DNA from: Styela clava
Lineage: Eukaryota > Chordata > Ascidiacea > Stolidobranchia > Styelidae
Assembly: GCF_964204865.1 (NCBI RefSeq)
Contig: NC_135259.1
Coordinates: forward strand, 7,574,974 to 7,638,973
DNA: 64,000 nucleotides
Direction of reading: 5' to 3'
The position numbers were made by a program, and so were the translations under genes. Shown one piece after another: positions 60,591-64,000 of the stretch (position 1 is the stretch's first letter; each line of letters begins with the position of its first letter). The notes beneath the pieces were generated by a model. That model had not been told where the DNA came from. It made no database searches and saw only the letters and a program-made list of their open reading frames with translations.

Positions 60591-63500
60591 TTATGTTAGC
60601 TTGAATCAAGACTGAATTTAAAATAATAAAAAAAATGTATCACCATTAATTCATTTGTATACCCCAGTCATTCGTATTGACCCCTAAATTCTGTATTATG
60701 AGTTGCAAGAATCAACCGAACAACATAAATGTGATTGCACGGCACATTATATTTCTGTGAAATTTTGTAGCATAATCACTTGGGTTTATATGAAAGAATT
60801 ATCTTTTAATTGGTGGTTATACTCTTAATAATATTTTAAATTTCATTTATTTCCAAGACTTATTCTGACAAAACTCTAAATTGAATAGAAATGTTTACGG
60901 ACATCGTTGAAATAAAAACCCTGGTGTTGAAAAGAAAGTAATTCTAATATTAATTATAATATGGCTTAGGAAATCTCACTCTATATAATCCTTCGTTCAA
61001 GCATTTAGTTTTTAATTGTCACAAAAGCTGTAGTTTAATACTGCAGACCGTGTAGAGATTTGAACATCATGACTTCTAAATTTTCTACTAGCAATCCCTA
61101 AGATTTGTGTGATTCAAAAATGAAAACAGGCAAAATAAATATCAAGTTAATTATAAAATTTGGAAGTGGAACAATATTTCATAGTTACCCAGAAAAGAGG
61201 AATGAAATCCAAAATATATATACGTAACTTATAGATTTTGCCAAATTTTTCATAATATGGAGAATAAAAGTTTCGAGGTGATCGATATTTCAATTTCATC
61301 ATTTGAATTTATTTTGGTTTTGTGTATATTCTGATACTTTCATAGAATATTACGTCGAAACGATATCGAAACATGAATTGGAAAATACTGTTAGCTTTGT
61401 GTAGTTTTGTAGCATCTACAAGAGCATTGACTTGCGAGAGTTGCGACACGTTCATCTGTCCAGAGGTATCATGTCCAGATAGCTCATTGGTAAAGGGTGT
61501 ATGTGGGTGAGTATTTGAAAAATTCACTACTTATTGTTTGGTTTTTGCTCTGTAATACACTTTAAGTGCATAATGAGTACAATTAAGTTATAAGTAAACT
61601 AGGATAACTCTACACGTGGCATCTATCAGTACAAATCATGTGTACTTTACATACAAAAGCGAAGCCGATAAAGTTTCAAAATCAACCGTGTTTTTAATAT
61701 ACATTCGTACGGCGGCTCTATCTATTACACAATTACGATGGAATTCGAAAACCAATAACTTATAGATGTATCATTTTGGTATAAAAACGTTTTTTTCCTC
61801 GTGAATATATTGGTTATATTGCTTATATAAGTATTTGAAGATGTCAGAATATTATGGTTTACTTTGAAGCAACTTCGCTATTAATCAATATGCTCTCTAA
61901 TAATGCAAACATTCTAGAAGGTTATTGATATTATTTATCATTTAATTTTACAAAACTTACAAACAATTCCTCTAAATTTAAATGGACATCAAAAACTAGA
62001 TGCTTATTTGTTTTATCGTTACAAAAGTTTTGTTTTATAAATAAATACAGTTGCTGCAATGTATGTTCGAAGCTAGAAGGCCAGTCATGCGGCGGAATAT
62101 GGCACCACGGCGGAAAATGTGATCCCGAAAAAAAACTGGAATGCTACCAGCCTAAAACATTACCGTTAGTTCAGGCTAATGGTATTGTTCTTCATGTGTT
62201 TTTGGACAGACAGAAACCAGGAGTTTGCAGAAAAACCATGTGAGTATATCCTCATTAAATTCGAGAGATAGTAAGATTTTGTCTTTTTAAATTGGTGAAT
62301 GATGTGTCAAAAAATTGCGAACAATAGTTATTGTACTAGAGTAAAAAATTCAGGAAGTTTCAAATAAATTAAAACAAATATAGACTAAGCCGTTGATACA
62401 ATTTGATGAAATAAATGATTTTTAGAAAATAAAAAAATCTAAATTTATATGTTGAATTTTGGTAATGCGATATAAATTGTATGACCTTAGAAGAGACAAA
62501 TAATATCATTAATATGTTTTACGACATTCTTAACGCAATCGTTAACCTCATCTATTCACATTTCTAGATCGTAAAGTTCGTGGAAGAGTTTCTGGACGAC
62601 ATTTGGTTTCAAGATAATAGGGTTCGAATCTATGGATAATCAAGAATTTGAAACCGATTAGAATGATTATTCTGCCTAATAAATAAGATTCGATGATCGG
62701 TTTTTCTTGTTTTTTGAATTTGACCTGAGGGAAAGAAAAGTAGAAAATTTCAGGGAGCGAACATATGGGTAATTATCGAGATCGAGAGTGATTGAAAGAG
62801 AAGAGCAGTATTTTAACGCTTTTCCATCGCTTCATTTACTGTGTTTTATAAAACGAATTGTAAATATTTGAACGCAAAAATTTCTAAACGTTCGACGTGT
62901 TTTGTTGGCTTTTGTAATCAGTAAACTATCACAACCACCATAAGGGTTTTTGCCAGGTATAGCGGCTATTGCGTCGATGCTGCTTTTGAGGGTTAGATTA
63001 TAGTCGTAGGACGTAGATGGACGTAAGGTCGTTATTGAATTAATACTGCTTCTGGAAGACATAGCGCCACCGAAAGGTTGAGACCTAGTTAGATATGACG
63101 GCGTTAACTATTATGGAGACTGTGGTAGTTATTGCGTCATAGCTTATTCAAAGTTTCATTAAAATTAAACCAAGCCGCTATATCTCACATATTTTTATTT
63201 GTTTGAAAATTCCAAAACGAAGCGAAATTCTCTCACAGACCTAAATTGGTGTCGTCACCTAAAATCGGATTCGCATCTGGGATAAAAAAAAATCATAAAC
63301 GACTTGTGCATATTTTGTCTATAATACCATATGATTTGTATAGCCTTCTATTAGAATATTGTTAATGGATTTGAAACTGTTATTTGTTTACCCAAAGATA
63401 TGTGATATATTATAAAGTAGCGATAACTTACTGATTTGTATGAACTCAAATGTAGGCCAAATAGGCCGTAGGCCGAACTCACTGACAAGTTTAACCTCTC

Positions 63501-63970
63501 TAAAAAATTGGAATTATATAAAACAAAATACCGAGAATGCTGAAACAAAATTGTTACCGTATTGAAAGTTTCTGAAAGAATTAAAGTTGTTGTGTTTTTT
63601 TGGCATCTTATAAAATTTCCCAAAACGATTTCCTTACTAATACGATGAAAAATAAGAACTGTTGACGATATTTGACAAAAATTATTTTACTTAAAGGCGA
63701 TGTCTGTGAATCACTATTCTTCTGTACCTATACTTAATGCAAGAAGTCTGTAGGTTGAATAAAAGCATTTCAATAGAAATACTGTTTTTTTTTCAGTTAG
63801 CATAGTTCAAAAAAAATCAACTGAAGAAGTCCTATTTTTTATATGAGATGTTGCTCGGTATTATATTAGTGGTTACATTTTAAAATGAACTTTTAAATCT
63901 AGAAAATTTATTGCTAGGTTTCGACTTTCCCTAATCATCTCAGCATCTGGTCGTTTTTTTAAATTTTATA
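60591..63970 (+). repeat. Tandem segmental duplication, copy B, and start of copy C
   Basis: Homologous to copy A (offset 4319 bp at the first exon, 4543 bp at the second). The last roughly 170 bases of the window (from about 63830, ending GTGTTAGCTTGAATCA) again resemble the stretch that opens copy B near 60500-60610 and copy A near 56340. This suggests a third unit beginning at the right edge. Confidence 0.8.
61373..62243 (+). CDS. Secreted single IGFBP-domain protein (copy B)
   Basis: Two exons, 61373-61506 and 62051-62243, phase-2 junction, 108 residues. Signal peptide [18 protein letters not shown] is almost identical to copy A, but the mature part has diverged: LTCESCDTFICPEVSC, then GVCGCCNVCSKLEGQSCGG across the junction, then HHGGKCDPEKKLECYQ and PGVCRKTM. 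All cysteines are kept while the loops vary, which fits a functional duplicate under changed binding constraints; that last point is inference. AATAAA at 62363-62368. The intron, 544 bp, is longer than in copy A (317 bp). Confidence 0.87.
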
Positions 63971-64000
63971 TTCTTCATGTGTTAGCTTGAATCAGGCATT
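62244..64000. other. 3' flank of copy B to the window edge
   Basis: No further exon. The sequence tracks the 3' flank of copy A (57701-60450) without the MITE and the block containing the dispersed repeat. The first exon of a third IGFBP-domain gene, if present, would fall beyond the edge. Confidence 0.6.

Overview
The window is AT-rich animal DNA. Genes are split into many short exons with GT-AG introns, there are AATAAA poly(A) signals, and repeats are dense. Nothing looks bacterial: there are no operons, ribosome-binding sites or long ORFs. The gene content suggests a marine invertebrate, possibly a tunicate: a cytohesin, an ENTREP/FAM189-like tetraspan protein, an LDLa-repeat G-protein-coupled receptor, single-domain IGFBP-like secreted proteins and C-type lectins. 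The species assignment is inference. I built the exon models by eye from splice consensus and phase continuity.

Layout. About 2.1-6.3 kb (+) holds the first four coding exons of a cytohesin, encoding the N-terminal coiled coil; no Sec7 or PH exons were found after it. Intron 1 carries a pogo-type MITE and the gene also contains a foldback element with a near-perfect hairpin. At 7.2-9.5 kb a hAT-like element with a perfect 8-bp target duplication sits inside an older repeat. At 10.3-18.9 kb (+) lies a nine-exon ENTREP-like gene whose phases close throughout; its third intron holds tandem repeats and a possible small nested gene. At 20.6-23.3 kb is an internally deleted pogo element whose transposase remnant ends in a PHD finger.

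At 24.3-25.2 kb (-) is an IGFBP-domain gene. At 27.9-42.8 kb (-) is a large receptor gene of about 25 coding exons: signal peptide, many LDL-receptor class A modules, then a rhodopsin-family 7TM domain resembling relaxin/GRL101-type receptors but with no leucine-rich repeats seen. Its introns hold a 16-bp minisatellite and a perfect-looking hairpin. At 44.2-56.2 kb is accessory DNA: several hAT-type elements, C-type lectin exons on both strands, a transmembrane-protein fragment and a LINE reverse transcriptase remnant split by a hAT element. From about 56.2 kb to the right edge is a tandem segmental duplication, each unit carrying a two-exon IGFBP-domain gene; a third unit seems to begin at the edge.

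How the genes relate. The three IGFBP-domain genes share one architecture (signal-peptide exon, phase-2 intron, 193-nt second exon) and are paralogues. The lectin exons share exon phases with the transmembrane exon at 54.3 kb, so they may be broken parts of one lectin-receptor family. The remaining genes look functionally unrelated neighbours.
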